A stretch of DNA of 64,000 nt from NCBI GenBank assembly GCA_033807695.1, contig CM066308.1:2914001-2978000 (forward strand), read 5' to 3'. The notes under the pieces are model-generated. The model was not told the origin of the DNA, did not search any database, and was given only the letters and a program-made list of their open reading frames with translations. Position 1 is the stretch's first letter, and the number at the start of each line of letters is the position of its first letter. The DNA comes from Daedaleopsis sinensis. Lineage: Eukaryota > Basidiomycota > Agaricomycetes > Polyporales > Polyporaceae. Position numbers and translations under genes: made by a program. Of this stretch, positions 52,103 to 63,623 are shown in pieces.

Positions 52103-53634
52103 CTACGTGCGAGCCTCGCTCCCCCTCGAGCCCGAGCCCGAGCCCGAGCCCGGGTATGTCCACACCTCAACGCCCTCCTGCCTCCGCCGCATCGTGTGCA
52201 GAAGCCGCGGCCGCCCGGCATTGCGGGTCAGGCTGAACAGCGAAGACGATCCCGCGAAGGTGATCCCTGGTCCGACGCGCCGGTGTGAGATAAGACTCGA
52301 GAGGCGCAGGGCGGACGGGACGTACCGTTCTCCTCCCCGCAGCGGTTGCAGACGACGACCACGAGCTCCTCGCCGGGCTTGCGGCCGTCCGCTTTGGCTA
52401 TGGGGTCGTGCCCGCCGTCTTGCGGGCTGTGTTCGCCCCCGCGGGCCTCTCCCGCATTCATGTTCGCATCCACATCCGAATCCGCATCCGAATTCGAGCC
52501 CGAATCCGAGCCCGAATCCGAGTCCGAGGGGGACCCCGATTGATCGGCGCGCGCGTCCGCCTCGACGACCGCCGCCCATAGCGGGCGGAGGCGCATCGCC
52601 CAGTAGTTGACCGTCTGCCAGTCCGTGTCGTCCCCGGGGCGCACCCCCGAGTCGAGCCACGCGTTGAGCAGGACGAGCACGTTCGTCCGCTGCGCGCGGC
52701 AGTACTCCGCGATCTCGTACGGGCCGCGCGCGAGGTCCCACAGCGCGGGCGGCTGTGCGTTCAGGTCCATGCATATCCCGAGCGAGACGGTGTTGAGCGG
52801 CGGGGGCAGGTGGAACGTCGTGAACCCCGTGCCTGTCGATGCGGTTGCGGGTGCGGGTGCGGGTGCGGTTGACGCAGCGTGTGATTATTGATATGCGCAG
52901 AAAGGGAGAGGTGAGCGGGCGTGCGACACGGAAGAGGGTCCGTACGAGTCACCTGCGCGCGCCCATGTCATGTCGGTGTCGTACAGGTTCGTCTTGCGGT
53001 AGTCGCCTACGAACGCGCCGTCGGGGCCGTAGAGCGCAGCGGCGTTCGCGCCGATCTTGTCTACCTCTCGCGGGGACCCGAGTCCGTCGTCGCCGGGGAT
53101 GTCGATGAACGCTTTGTGCACTTCGTGCGGCGGGAGGCGCTCCGGGTAGCCCGCGACGACATAGCAGCGGAGGCGGGCGGCGAGGGACGCGCAGAACTGC
53201 GAGGTCGGGCCGGTGCGGGGTTCCTCGAGGAATGGAGAGATGGAGGCAGCGTCTGGGAAGACGTACCCTGCAAGGTCCGGATGCTCAGCTGACTGCAGAA
53301 TGGAGGCCGATAGCCATGTAATAGGCAGCAGGAAGCGACTAGTACTGGACTTGCCTGTGAAGATCATCTCCGGGAGGCAGACGAGGTCGACGGAGTCGGG
53401 CTGGAGCCTGCAAAGGCGCACGGTGGTTCATGGAAGTGACTCGCCATGGGTGGGCTGCCCACTACGAACCGGTCGCAAAGCTTGCGTGCGGTAGCTATGT
53501 TGTCTTGTACTTGCCCGATCTGTGCGAGGGGGAGAAGGGAGGGGTAAGCCACCTGATATGTACGTACTTGTGCAGTAAAGAGAAGCATCCGGCGGGTGTA
53601 CCTTGGGCGCAAACTGGACTACCGCGATGCGCAT
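52103..53634 (-). CDS. NTA1: Protein N-terminal amidase (carbon-nitrogen hydrolase)
   Basis: ATG at 53634: MRIAVVQFAPK, then over introns IGQVQDNIATARKLCDR, LQPDSVDLVCLPEMIFTG (catalytic Glu in PEM) and YVFPDAASISPFLEEP. Next RCYVVAGYPERL, AALYGPDGAFVGDYRKTNLYDTDMTWARAGTGF (catalytic Lys in RKTNL; quoted in parts) and VSLGICMDLNA (catalytic Cys). The C-terminal GITFAGSSSLFSL segment is characteristic of Nta1 enzymes. Nta1 deamidates N-terminal Asn and Gln to Asp and Glu, feeding the Arg/N-degron pathway. The intron after IFTG (53268-53354) has a GC donor (AG|GCAAGT) and CAG acceptor; using it gives the exact TGYVFP motif. A Ser/Asp-rich insert (GSPSDSDSGSDSGSNSDADS) encoded by a 12-bp-like repeat near 52470-52530 lies between WAMRLRPLW and the C-terminal strands, and the protein ends in a Gly-Ser repeat. 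Confidence 0.93.
53268..53354 (-). other. GC-AG intron in NTA1
   Basis: Donor CACAG|GCAAGTCC and acceptor CTTGCAG|GGTACG. GC donors with an otherwise perfect AG|GCAAGT match are the usual minor class spliced by the major spliceosome. The only GT nearby would break the conserved TGYVFP block. Confidence 0.88.
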
Positions 53635-54293
53635 GATGGTGCGCCTGAGTGTGCGGAGGAGAGAGAGTGGTCTGCTAAGCTTCAGTACTGCCGTCGTGGA
53701 CTTGAGAGGCTGCAGGCGGATGACGGTGGAGGGTAAGCAGCATAATGAAATAACGGCACACGCGGGGGGATCGGAGAGTGTTGCGGTTTGAACTCCGATT
53801 GGCGGGAGATCTGGCGATTCATCTGATACTGACTGTGGGCGGCTGCGGGCTGTCGAGGAGAAATCAGTGACTTATTACCACTTGTCGGCGTTTGTACGCA
53901 GCCTCGAGGATTGTCCGTGCTGGGTTAGCCTCTGCTCTTGTCCTCAACCACAACCTCTTCGCGGAGAATTGGCAGCGCGGATCGCACGAGAGGAGGTGGA
54001 GACTACGCTGCGCGGAGTGGTGAGCAGTCTGATTTGTCACCAGGACGAGCCTGAGCGTACGCCGACTCCTGTGACCACAGACGGCCCCGAGCTGGAGGCG
54101 TCCAACACTTTGTGAGTAAAGCATCCTTTCGTCCGAGAGGACCTCGCTGAACTCCCCCCGCTCCCAGCGTCCTCTTCCGCTCCGACTGGGTCCACCCAAG
54201 TCCACCCAAGCTGCTCACGCCCGTCGCTGATCCCTCTGATTCCGTACTTCTGCCAGGCCCCTCCCTCATATTCCCTGCGCCCCAGCTGCTAGC
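53635..54293. other. Bidirectional promoter region NTA1 / SNF1 beta
   Basis: 659 bp between divergent genes. Frames at 53,864-54,205 are open on both strands but unrecognised. No TATA box is evident. Confidence 0.45.
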
Positions 54294-55993
54294 ATGGGCA
54301 ACACATCCTCCAACCCGCACTCCGCCCCTCCTCGCCTAGACTCCCCCGCGCGCAACAACGCACACTCCCCTATCCGTGGAGGCAGCCCAATCCGTGGAGG
54401 CAGCCCAAACCCCTCCTCCGCTGCTCACAGAGTCCACCGCTCCCTCCGCAACAAGAAGAAATCCCTCGAGTTGCCCGATCTGGCCTCCCTCACTCTCACC
54501 CCCGCCTCCTCGTCCCCGGTCTCGGGCTCCCCCCACCCCTCCCATCGGCGCCTTCGCGCCTCCTCGCCCATCCCCATCCCTACCTCCGCACATCCCCCGC
54601 CCCAGACCTTCCGCCCTCAGAACAACCTGCCCTCCGCGGCGCGGATCGACCGCCTCGCAGATGGCCGCTCGCGCTACACAAAGTCCAACCTGAGTGCGTT
54701 CGCGTCCAACCGCTCCTTCCAGTCCGCCATCCAGGACTCTCCGCCGAGGTCAGAAGCACCCGTCAAAACAGAGTTTGTTCAGGAGGTCGTTCATTCCACT
54801 ATCCCTCTCGCGATCCACAAGGCCGACGAAGACAGTCACAACCCCGACCCTGTCAACTACAAGATCGTATGGAGGAGCGGTGGAAAGAAGGTCGTGTTGA
54901 TACGCGCGGGCCATGACAACTGGCAGGGAAGGCAGCCTATGGAGTTCGAGTAAGTCGGAACATAAGTCATGTGCGCCTCCCCTAACGATCTCCCAGCCCT
55001 CAGACCAGCACGTTCTGGGCGATCGTACCGCTTCTCCCCGGGACGCACCATCTGAAGTTCATTGTCGACGATAAGATCCAGCTCAGCAACGACTACTCCA
55101 AGGCTGTAGACGATGTCGACGGCTCGCTCGCCAACTATGTCAACGTCATTGCGCCGTTCGCTTCTAGCTCACCGCAACAATCGACACTGGGCACGCCCCT
55201 CACAAGCCCGCACCATATCCACCCGAACCAATACAACTCGTTCTGGTCAGATTCGACCGCCATCGGTGAGTCAGGAAGCCGTACAAAGGAAGCAGACTGG
55301 ACCACGGAGATCCCATCCGAACTCATCGCCGCTGCCGCGGAAGAGGAGACATACCTTGCGAGCGCGGACTCACCCACGTCGTCCGCCAGCGGAGTCCCTA
55401 CGCCCAACATCCCGCCCGCACCCGCCCTGCCGCGGCACCTCGACAAACTCATCCTCAACGTCCGTCCCCCCGCCATGGCCGGCCCAGTGTCTGCTGCCTC
55501 CACAGGTGCCGAGCGCGAGAAGCGTCGGGGCGGCCGAGAGAAGTCGAGGCGCGAACGCGAACGCGCAACTAACGGCAGCCGTCTCGGCATGACCTCTCCA
55601 GACGGCGCGGTCGATGAGAACGGCGCAAGTCCCAACGGGGCAGCTGCGCCGCCGCCGCCGCCTCTGCATCTCCCCGTCGTCACGGCCGCCGGCACCGATG
55701 TCACCCCGATCCTCGCGGCGGGTCCTCCGACGCCCCCTGCGGCTTCCCAGGGACGTCCGTGGGACGGACCGGGCATCTCTGACGACGCGAGCGTGCTGCC
55801 CGTGCCGTCCCATGTTGTGCTCCACCACCTCAGCACCAGCGCGATCCGGAACGGCGTGCTCGCCGTCGCGAACACCACGCGGTACAGGAAGAAGGTAGGT
55901 AGCATCGTTGACGAATGCGTCCGGCTGTTGCGAACACTGTCACTAATACAGCATGTCCAGTACATTACGACCATCTATTACAAGCCGACATGA
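54294..55993 (+). CDS. SNF1/AMPK beta subunit (Gal83/Sip2 type)
   Basis: Exons 54294-54949, 54997-55894 and 55952-55993 give 531 aa. The start MGNTSSN is an N-myristoylation signal (Gly2, Ser6), as in Sip1/Sip2/AMPK beta. A disordered Ser/Pro region follows, with a duplicated SPIRGG unit. The glycogen-binding CBM48-type domain starts near residue 190: VNYKIVWRSGGKKVVLIRAG, HDNWQGRQPMEFE, DPQTSTFWAIVPLLPGTHHLKF and IVDDKIQLSNDYSKAVDDV. The C-terminal ASC domain, which holds the kinase and gamma subunits together, is split: EIPSELI, PALPRHLDKLILN, an insert of about 110 low-complexity residues, then PVPSHVVLHHLSTSAIRNGVL and YRKKHVQYITTIYYKPT. The last 14 codons are a separate exon. The protein should target the Snf1 kinase and link it to carbon status; here the only beta gene seen. 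Confidence 0.95.
54372..54407. repeat. 18-bp tandem duplication coding for SPIRGG
   Basis: Two exact units (54372-54389, 54390-54407) in the disordered N-terminal part of the SNF1 beta gene; in frame. Confidence 0.9.
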
Positions 55994-57939
55994 CCCTTCT
56001 TGCTTCCGGAGCCCCGCCGCACACGTGCTTATGCCGCCTCGATCCTACACGCCCCGCCCCTCGTTCCGGCCGCCCCATAGACGCAAGATTATAGGCTCTA
56101 TTCGACGTCGACATCCCTCACCGTCCTTCCGCCATAGACAGCGGTGCGCTCGCGCGCGCCCCGCCCCTCCCCGTACGGACCTATTTATCCGTCCCCCGGT
56201 CTGTCTGCGTCGCGCGATGATCAGACATCAGACATCAGACACCCGTAACCCCCTCGATCTGCTATAGACATCTCATCTCCTACATGCTCACCCCACCCCC
56301 ATCCACATCCCCATCCACACCCACATCCGCGTATCCACGCCCACTGTACCCACATCCACCGACGAGAGAACGCGCGTGCCGTCACGACAGGCAAGAAGAC
56401 GAAAAGAAACATGCTGTATTATTCGCACCCCGTTGGCCCGCCCGCATACCCCCGGCTCTTCGGATACCCTCTTCCGTGGTGTTCGCCACTGCTCCTTTTC
56501 TTCGACGGACCACCCTTCGACGGACAGTCTCGCTCCGGGCTCATTGACCCCGCCTACTACTCGGTCCTGGCGCTTGGCAGCTCGTGGACCCTCGGTACCA
56601 TCGGGTTCAGCTATTCTGGCGAGGTATGCATAGAGAACGGGGAGGGAAGTGCCAAGTGGAGCGGGGGCGCATCCCCGCGGTGTGTGTTCGTTCGCGGGTG
56701 CATCGCGGGGTTCGTTGAAGTGCCCCCCTTGCAAGATGCGTTGGCCCTAGTACTCGTAGCCACTCGATCCGATCCCCCCTTTCGCATTCACGCCATGGCC
56801 AGACGGAGCGGTAGCCGCTGTACTTAGTATCCCACTATCGCGAGCCTCTCCCTCCTGCCCTCTCACCCTCCCATGATGGGCTATCGATCTCACGTAGCGT
56901 CGAACACCACATCCTTCAAGTTCCACCCTTCCACGAGCATCCCCAACCCCACCCATCTTCGTACAGGTCCATGCCGTGCCGTGCCACGCGCGTGCGCAGG
57001 TCCCGACTCGTCCAGAATGTACTCACGTACTTACACTACCAGATCTCATGCCGTGCTGTATCCATGCCGTTTCCGTTTCCCCCATTTGTCTTTTCGAATT
57101 CCACTCCACACTTCACACTCATCGGTCCCTGGTTCCATTGTCAGTCGCATCTTCGTCTTCGTCCTCCGAGTCCCAGTCCTTGTATATTCTGCATCGGTTG
57201 TATGGGTAACTGGTAACTGGTACTTGTGCTGCGACGTCGCAGTGCTCCTACCAAATAGTGCGAGTGGTGTAAGTAATGGGTAAGTGAGCTGACCCAATCC
57301 GTGACTTATCTTTTTGATAAAGTCTAGTGACTAGTCCAGGACTAGTCTGAATTTATCGATTTACTATTAGCCACACCGACGCACCCTCAGGGGACTTGGC
57401 GGATCCTCTTGGGCATTTCTGCTCAGTTCCAGAGCTTCTTCATCGACCCCCCCGTTGTCAACGTTACACATTTCATTTAGCACACAGGCCCGACAGCTCC
57501 CAGCTTCGGCCAGCTTCGGCCAGCAGCCAGGCGTGACTCGCAACACGGCTGTAACATCTCTCACGTGAACCGTGTCACGTCGCGTTCTGAGTCAGCGACG
57601 CGGCCCCACGAGAATTGTGCGTCAGAGTGTCTCGATCGGAGCCGCAACGAGCTCGGTCCTGCTCAGCAAACATTTCAACTTCAGTACTTACTTACTGCCA
57701 GCTCGAGCTCCCCACATCTCCCCTCTTTACCTGCTCCTGCCGCATAACTAAGCAGCTGTGTCTGCAGATTATCACATACACGTCTACTCAGCAAGGAGTC
57801 AACACTTCTGCTCGTGAGCTATCGAACTACACCTCCACACACTGCCAGCAGCAAGTGGTCCAAGACGACACAAGGCGACACAAGACGTCAGCACGCTCTA
57901 GCAGTCACTCTGCCCGCCAGACGCGCAACCGCGACCATC
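55994..57939. other. Intergenic region, about 1.9 kb
   Basis: Between two plus-strand genes. It contains CCACATCC-type repeats at about 56290-56360 and a short CAGCTTCGGC tandem at about 57508-57530. A 138-codon frame at 56411-56827 is open but unrecognised. The right end should hold the Rad4 promoter. Confidence 0.5.
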
Positions 57940-60900
57940 ATGAACAGCGCCGAGAACGGCTCTGCCATAGGCGAAGACAGCGAGGACGACTTCGACTGGG
58001 AGGAGGTAGAGGTCGCACAGCCCGCAGCCGCGCTCCCCAACGCCCCCCTGGGCCCCGCCACGGCCGCGAGCATCCAGGACTACTACGGCGGGCTCCACGA
58101 CCGGGAGGAGGGCCCGTCCGCGCGGCCGCACCTGGAGATCACCATCAAGACGAAGGGCAAGGCGAAGGGGGACCCCCAGTACGTGCTGCTGCTGCTGCCA
58201 TCGCACCTGAACTGCATCGCTTGACGTCGGCCGCGCAGGAAGAACGCGAGGGCGGTCCAGCTTGCGGCGGAGCGCGCCGTGCGCCTCGAGTGCCACAAGA
58301 TCCACACCGTCGTGCTGCTCATGAACGCGAAAGTCCGCAACAAGTGGCTGAACGACCCGCTCCTCCATGTACGCACACGCTCTCCTCTCCTCTCTCCTCT
58401 CTCTCCTCTCCTCCCCTCCTCTCCTCTCCCCTGCCACAGCCCCCCCGCGACTGACGCGTCTCGTGCCCACCGCAGGCCCGTCTCATGTCCCTCACGCCCC
58501 TCGCGCTCCAGAACGCGTTCACGATGATCCACAAGTCGCGCGTGCCCGACGCCGCCCAGCGCGGGCGGCTGTTCGAGTCCGCCGTCACCCGCCTCGCAGA
58601 CTGGTGGGCGGGCACCTTCGAAGTCGTCCCCGCGGGCCACCTCCGCTCGCGCACCTTCGAAGACGTGCAGAGGACGCTCCCGCCCGCGCCCGCGCGCCGC
58701 CCCGCGCCTCCCGATCCCAAGGGGAAGGGGAAGGCGCGTGCGGTGGAGGACGACCAAGGCCAGGACGACGACGGGGATGCAGAGGATATGGAGGAGCGGT
58801 ACGGGGTCGCGGGGGAGAAGATCCGGAGCGCGAAGAGCCTGATGAAGCACGCGCTCATGCGCCGGGGGACGCGCGACACGAGCGCGCAGCTGTTCACTGC
58901 GCTGTGCCGCGCGCTGGGCATCCCCGCGCGGCTCGTCGTCAGCCTGCAGAGCGTGCCGTGGCAGGCGGGCGTGGGCAAGCCGAAGCCGTCGGCGAAGAAG
59001 AAAGCGAAGGCGAAGCCCGAAGAAGAGGTCGCGGGGGGCACAAGCAGGAATACCAGTGCCGCCGCACAAGGGAAGAAACAGGCAGACGGCACTGATGGCG
59101 ACGACCAAGACGACGACGGCATGGAGGATGTGGTTATTCCGAGCTCTCCGGCGGCGGGCAGCTCGCGCGCACGGACACCGTTTCCGGGTGACGGTAAGCG
59201 ATTGGACGGCGTGAGCCCCGCGGCGGCGGACAAGGGCAAAGGGAAGCAGAAAGCAGCTCCTGTGATCAAGCTGCGCAAGAGCAAGGGCGGGCAGAAGCTG
59301 GGGTCCACAGCAAACCGCCCCCCACGACGTGCGTCACGCTCCGCTCCTCTCCTCGCTGCGGGCATGTGTGTGCTCACCCGGTGCTCGTGTTTGTGTTTGT
59401 GCGGTCGCTGCAGGAGAGCGCACCCCCGAGCCGACGGAGAGCGCGCCCGTGTTCTGGACGGAGGTCTTCTCGCGCGCAGACGCGAAGTGGCTGCCCGTCG
59501 ACCCCGTGCGCGTGATCGTGAACCGGCGCAAGGCGTTCGACCCCTCCCCGAACCCGAGCCCGCACGCGGCGAGGCCGAAGGCGGACCGGCGGCGCGCGGT
59601 GCGCGTCGAGAACCGCATGGTGTACGTGCTCGCGTTCGAGGAGGACGGGCACGCGCGCGACGTGACCCCGCGGTATGCGCGCGAGTACGGCGCGAAGGTC
59701 GCGAAGGTGCAGCAGGGCGGGCGCGGGCGGCGCGAGTGGTGGGCGCGCATCTGCCGCATGGTCCAGCGGCCGTATCGCCTGGTGCGTCCTCGCGCGCATG
59801 CGCTCCACTCCGCGCGTGCGCTACTCACACAGTGCACGCACAGCAACGCGACGACCTCGAGGACGAGGAGCTGCACGCGCACCAGATGACGGAGGCGATG
59901 CCGACGACGATGGCGGGCTTCAAGGACCACCCGCTCTACGCGCTCGCGCGGCACCTGAAGCGCGACGAGGTCGTCGAGCCGCCCGTCGAGCTCGGCAAGT
60001 TCCGCGGGGAGCCCGTGTACGCGCGCGCGCACGTCCTGCAGCTGAAGACGGCGGAGAACTGGATGCGCCAGGGGCGCACGGTCGCCGCGGGCGCGCAGCC
60101 GCTCAAGTGGGTCAAGCAGCGCGCGGTCACGGTGCACAAGAAGCGGGCGATCGAGCTCGCGCTCGCGGACCGGCGCGAGCGTGCTGCGTCTGCTGCGTCG
60201 GTGCAGGGCGAAGACACGGGGGGCGGCGGCGGCGCGGAAGAGGACATGTTCGGGCTCGCGACGGCGGGAGAGGGCTTCGCGAGCGAGGACGGGGTGATGC
60301 AGGGCCTGTACGCCGAGCACCAGACGGAGCTGTACAGGCCCCCGCCCGTGGTGAACGTAAGTCGGCCACGCCCGCGCTCCCGCCGTCCGCACTCGGGGAG
60401 AGTTTGTGCACACACTAGGGTACTGACTGCGAGATCTAGGGGAAGGTGCCGAAGAACGACTTTGGGAACCTGGATCTGTATGTGCCGTCGATGCTTCCTG
60501 CTGGTGCTGCGCACATCCCGTGTAAGCACAACACCACCTTGTCTTCCGCACTCCCATGGCCATGGGCTGACTCTCTGCGTGTGGTTCTGCATGCTGATAG
60601 ACAAGGGGACGGCGAAGATCGCTCGCCAGCTCGGGTTCGACTACGCTGAGGCTGTGGTACGTGTCTCTCGTTCTCTGTGCAGATTTATCCATTCCGCGCA
60701 CCCTTGATCGTCCCTCCCGCCCGCCCGCCAGACTTGTTCGCCGTCTGACGTCTGACGTTCCGTCTGCAGACCGGGTTTGAGTTCAAGAAGCGGCGCGCGT
60801 TCCCCGTCATCACAGGCATCGTGGTCGCAGCCGAGAACGAGTCCGCGCTGCTCGAGGTGCGTCCTGCTTCCGAACCCCTCGTCACCGCCTCCTCACACAA

Positions 60901-62231
60901 CTCAACTCACGCATCCCGCGCAGGCGTACTGGGCGGCGGAGCAGGAGGCGGACGCGAAACGGCGCGCAAAGCGGCGCGAGCAGGTCCTCAAGCGGTGGAC
61001 GAAGCTCGTGCACGGCCTCCGCATCCGCCAACGCCTGCTCGAGCAGTACGCGGACCGCGCCCCCGACGCTGACATCAGCGCCGACGCGGACCATCAGCGT
61101 GTGGACGAGGTTCGTGTGTTCTTCTCTTCTCTTCGCCCACGCCGCGTTCCTCCAGTCGAGCGAGCCGTTCTTCCGCACCGCACCTTTGTGCCCTTCTGGG
61201 GACGTCGGCCGGCCTCGGCCTCGTGCGCGACATCTTCATGTCGTCGTTGACGGGACGACCGTCGTCGTCGTTCCGGAAACTCGCGAGCACGAGGTGGACT
61301 CGCGTCAAGGTGCCCCCGTTGGCCGGGATCGTACCGCACCGTACGTAGAACCCGCGGCTGATTCAGTCTGTCGCAGGCGTCCAAGGACGAGCAGCAGCGG
61401 CCCGCGGCGGCAGGCGGCTTCCTCGCAGGCGTCGACGACGTCGTCCAGCCGTACGCCCTCCCGCGTGCGCGCGAGATCGTCGAGCACGCGTCGACGCGCC
61501 ACGCCGCGCTCGGCGAACTCAAGCTCCCCGAACGCGTCTCACTCGAACCCGGCGAGGGCGACGAGCAATCGCACGACGGCGGAGCGTTCCTGAGCGACAG
61601 GCTCGAGGTGATCGAAGCGGACGACGCGCGTGAACACGAAGAGGACGAGGTGGATATGGAAGACGTCGACGTCCCGCGCCTGAACGGCGCGCCCAAGACG
61701 ATGCAGGAGCTCGCGGAAGAAGCCGCGCGCCGCTCCAGAGCAGACGGGGAGCAACAGGACGTCAAGCTAGCGATGGCACCCTCGAACGTCGGCCCGGCAG
61801 CCGCAGCTTCTAGCAGTGCGAACGGGAGGAAGACACGATCGTCGCGCGCCGGCGCGAACGCGAACGGGAAAGCCCCGTCCGCCACTGCACAAGGCAAGCC
61901 CGCTCCGCGTCGTGGACGGAAGCGGACGCGGGCGCAGGCGGAGGACGTGTCCGACTCGGACGCGTACCCGGGTCCTGCAGCTGGTGGGTCCGCGGCTGGG
62001 CAGGACGTCGACCAGAGCGGGGCCCAGGAGCAGGAGCCCAGCTCGGAACAGCGCAGCGGGCCGTCGCCTGCGCCTGCACCTCCTGCAAAGAAGGCCAAGG
62101 GACGGGGGCGGGCGGCGCCTGCACCTGCGCCCTCGACGCGTGTGTTGCGCGCGCGCAAGCCGAAGGACGCGAGCAAGGCGCAGGAGGAGCGCGAGCTCGA
62201 GGCGGCGTACCGGCGGGCGGTAGCTAGCTAG
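57940..62231 (+). CDS. RAD4: Rad4/XPC family DNA damage recognition protein
   Basis: ATG at 57940 (MNSAENGSAIGEDSEDDFDWEEVEV), stop at 62229-62231; about ten exons, roughly 1,100 aa. Rad4/XPC with Rad23 finds helix-distorting lesions and starts nucleotide excision repair. The transglutaminase-like domain is seen as ECHKIHTVVLLMNAKVRNKW, TRDTSAQLFTALCRALGIPA and RLVVSLQSVPW, then after a Lys/Glu-rich insert PVFWTEVFSRADAKWLPVDP, NRMVYVLAFEEDGHARDVTP and RYAREYGAKVAK. The beta-hairpin domains follow: EAMPTTMAGFKDHPLYALAR, ELGKFRGEPVYARAHVLQL, ENWMRQGRTV, KVPKNDFGNLDLYVPSMLP, GAAHIP, KIARQLGFDYAEAVTGFEF and KKRRAFPVITGIVVA. GGFLAGVDDVVQPYALPR is conserved near the end, before a long disordered tail. 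The last intron (61110-61376, 267 nt) is unusually long for this window. An insert of over 120 low-complexity residues splits the transglutaminase fold. Confidence 0.95.
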
Positions 62232-62399
62232 GCTCGCGCAGTGGTTGTGTCGTGTAGTGTTCCGTTCACAATCATATCCATCATCGCAGTACTACTAAGT
62301 ATTGGGCGCTACTAGAGGTCGTACACGCGCGACGAGCCATTCGTGCAGTCGACATCGGTGTCGGCGTGGGCACGCACATCGTATACACGGCATCTCTCC

Positions 62400-63539
62400 G
62401 GGAGCTGCTTGTCAGCATATGAGGTGGGGTTCTTTGGACATGGGTATGTATCTGCTAGCGGTGACATATGGACAAGATTTTGCTGACTTCATATACAGTA
62501 TGCTCAGCGCGCATGCAGGCGCAGCTCCCCGGGAAGCGCAGAACGCGCTCGATGCAGCATTCGTCGCCTACGCAAGCATTTCGGCTCTACGCCAGCAGAT
62601 CTTGCAACCCGCTTGCCGTGTACATGGCGACATTTCTGGGCGCGCTTGGGTTCCAAACAGTAAGGCATAGTACTAGTGACATCATACATAAAAATACTGA
62701 ATAATTGGCCCTAGTTGTCCCCGACTACGCCAAGATGCACTACACTAAGTTGTCCGTGCACCCACTTGGGCAGAACTCGAGGCATTGAGAGATCGTGTGC
62801 ACGAAGGCATGCTTCGAGTGGGTGGCGAGTCAGATCTTGTCATAACATCCACTCACTTGGACACAGAGCTGCAGCGCTTGCTACGGCATGCAAGATTGAA
62901 GTAGCAGTGCACTTCACACGGGATACTACGATGTGCAGCAAAACAGGGTACTAGGTACGGCTAGCCTACTCGTGGCTACTGACATAGACAACAGGGCGTT
63001 CGCTAACACGCTCCATCTCAACAGCGCAGGAGTATGCCAGACCAGTCGACGACATGTACGGCATGCGCACAGAAATTGGTGATGGCCCAAAGTACTCGAC
63101 GGACTTTGTGAGTACGATGTCTTGGAAACGTGTATACTCGCGCACTGATCGAGTCGCAGGGCAATGTCACATTCGGTAACTACCCCTGCTAGGAGCTGCT
63201 CGATAAACGATCGCCGCCTGACACGACCGTGACGCCCGCCTTGCAGAGGTTCCTGGATTACACCCGTCCTATGCGATCCCCACCGAGCCCAACGGGCAGA
63301 ACCATACCCCACAGTTCACGAAGGCGGCCGCAACCCCAGAAGCACACGAGATCACCCTCAAAGACGCCACAGCCATGGCAGCGATCGGGTACAGGGTGCT
63401 TCAGGACGCGGAGTTCGCTGACGCGGTGCGTACTGCTGAACCCGAAGAGGGGTCGATTCCGGGGGGTAGTGACGCTGTTGACTGCAGGTGAAGCGTTCAT
63501 TCGCCGACAAGCGCGCAGTCATGACTCGATGATGAAGTA
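62400..63539 (+). pseudogene. Relic of an M20-family peptidase/amidohydrolase
   Basis: Fragments in different frames line up with the second half of M20 peptidases of the PM20D2/dipeptidase type: EVGFFGHG (about 62423) joined over an intron to SAHAGAAPREAQNALDAAF, VAYASISALRQQI and RVHGDISG (62500-62640); VPDYAKMHYT (about 62717-62746), then in another frame RAPTWAELEALRDRVHEGML (62758-62817); YYDVQQNRVL (about 62922); YGMRTEIGDGPKYSTDF (63058-63107); HPSYAIPTEPNGQNHTPQFT (about 63263-63322); EITLKDATAMAAIGYRVLQD; and KRSFADKRAV before a stop near 63525. The whole N-terminal half with the first metal ligands is absent between Rad4 and 62,400. There are frame changes near 62747 (about 5 extra nt) and 62890-62920. 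I therefore call it a truncated pseudogene. Confidence 0.75.
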
Positions 63540-63623
63540 GGTTGCACGAATCGACGATCACCGCCGCTTCCGAGGCACACGTTGTCCATATAGTTGATAC
63601 AACAATCTCGCACCCGTTTGCTT

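Noticed and set aside
56411..56827. Open frame of 138 codons downstream of the SNF1 beta gene
   Set aside because: No recognisable domain or signal peptide, flanked by simple repeats, and no convincing promoter or splice evidence.
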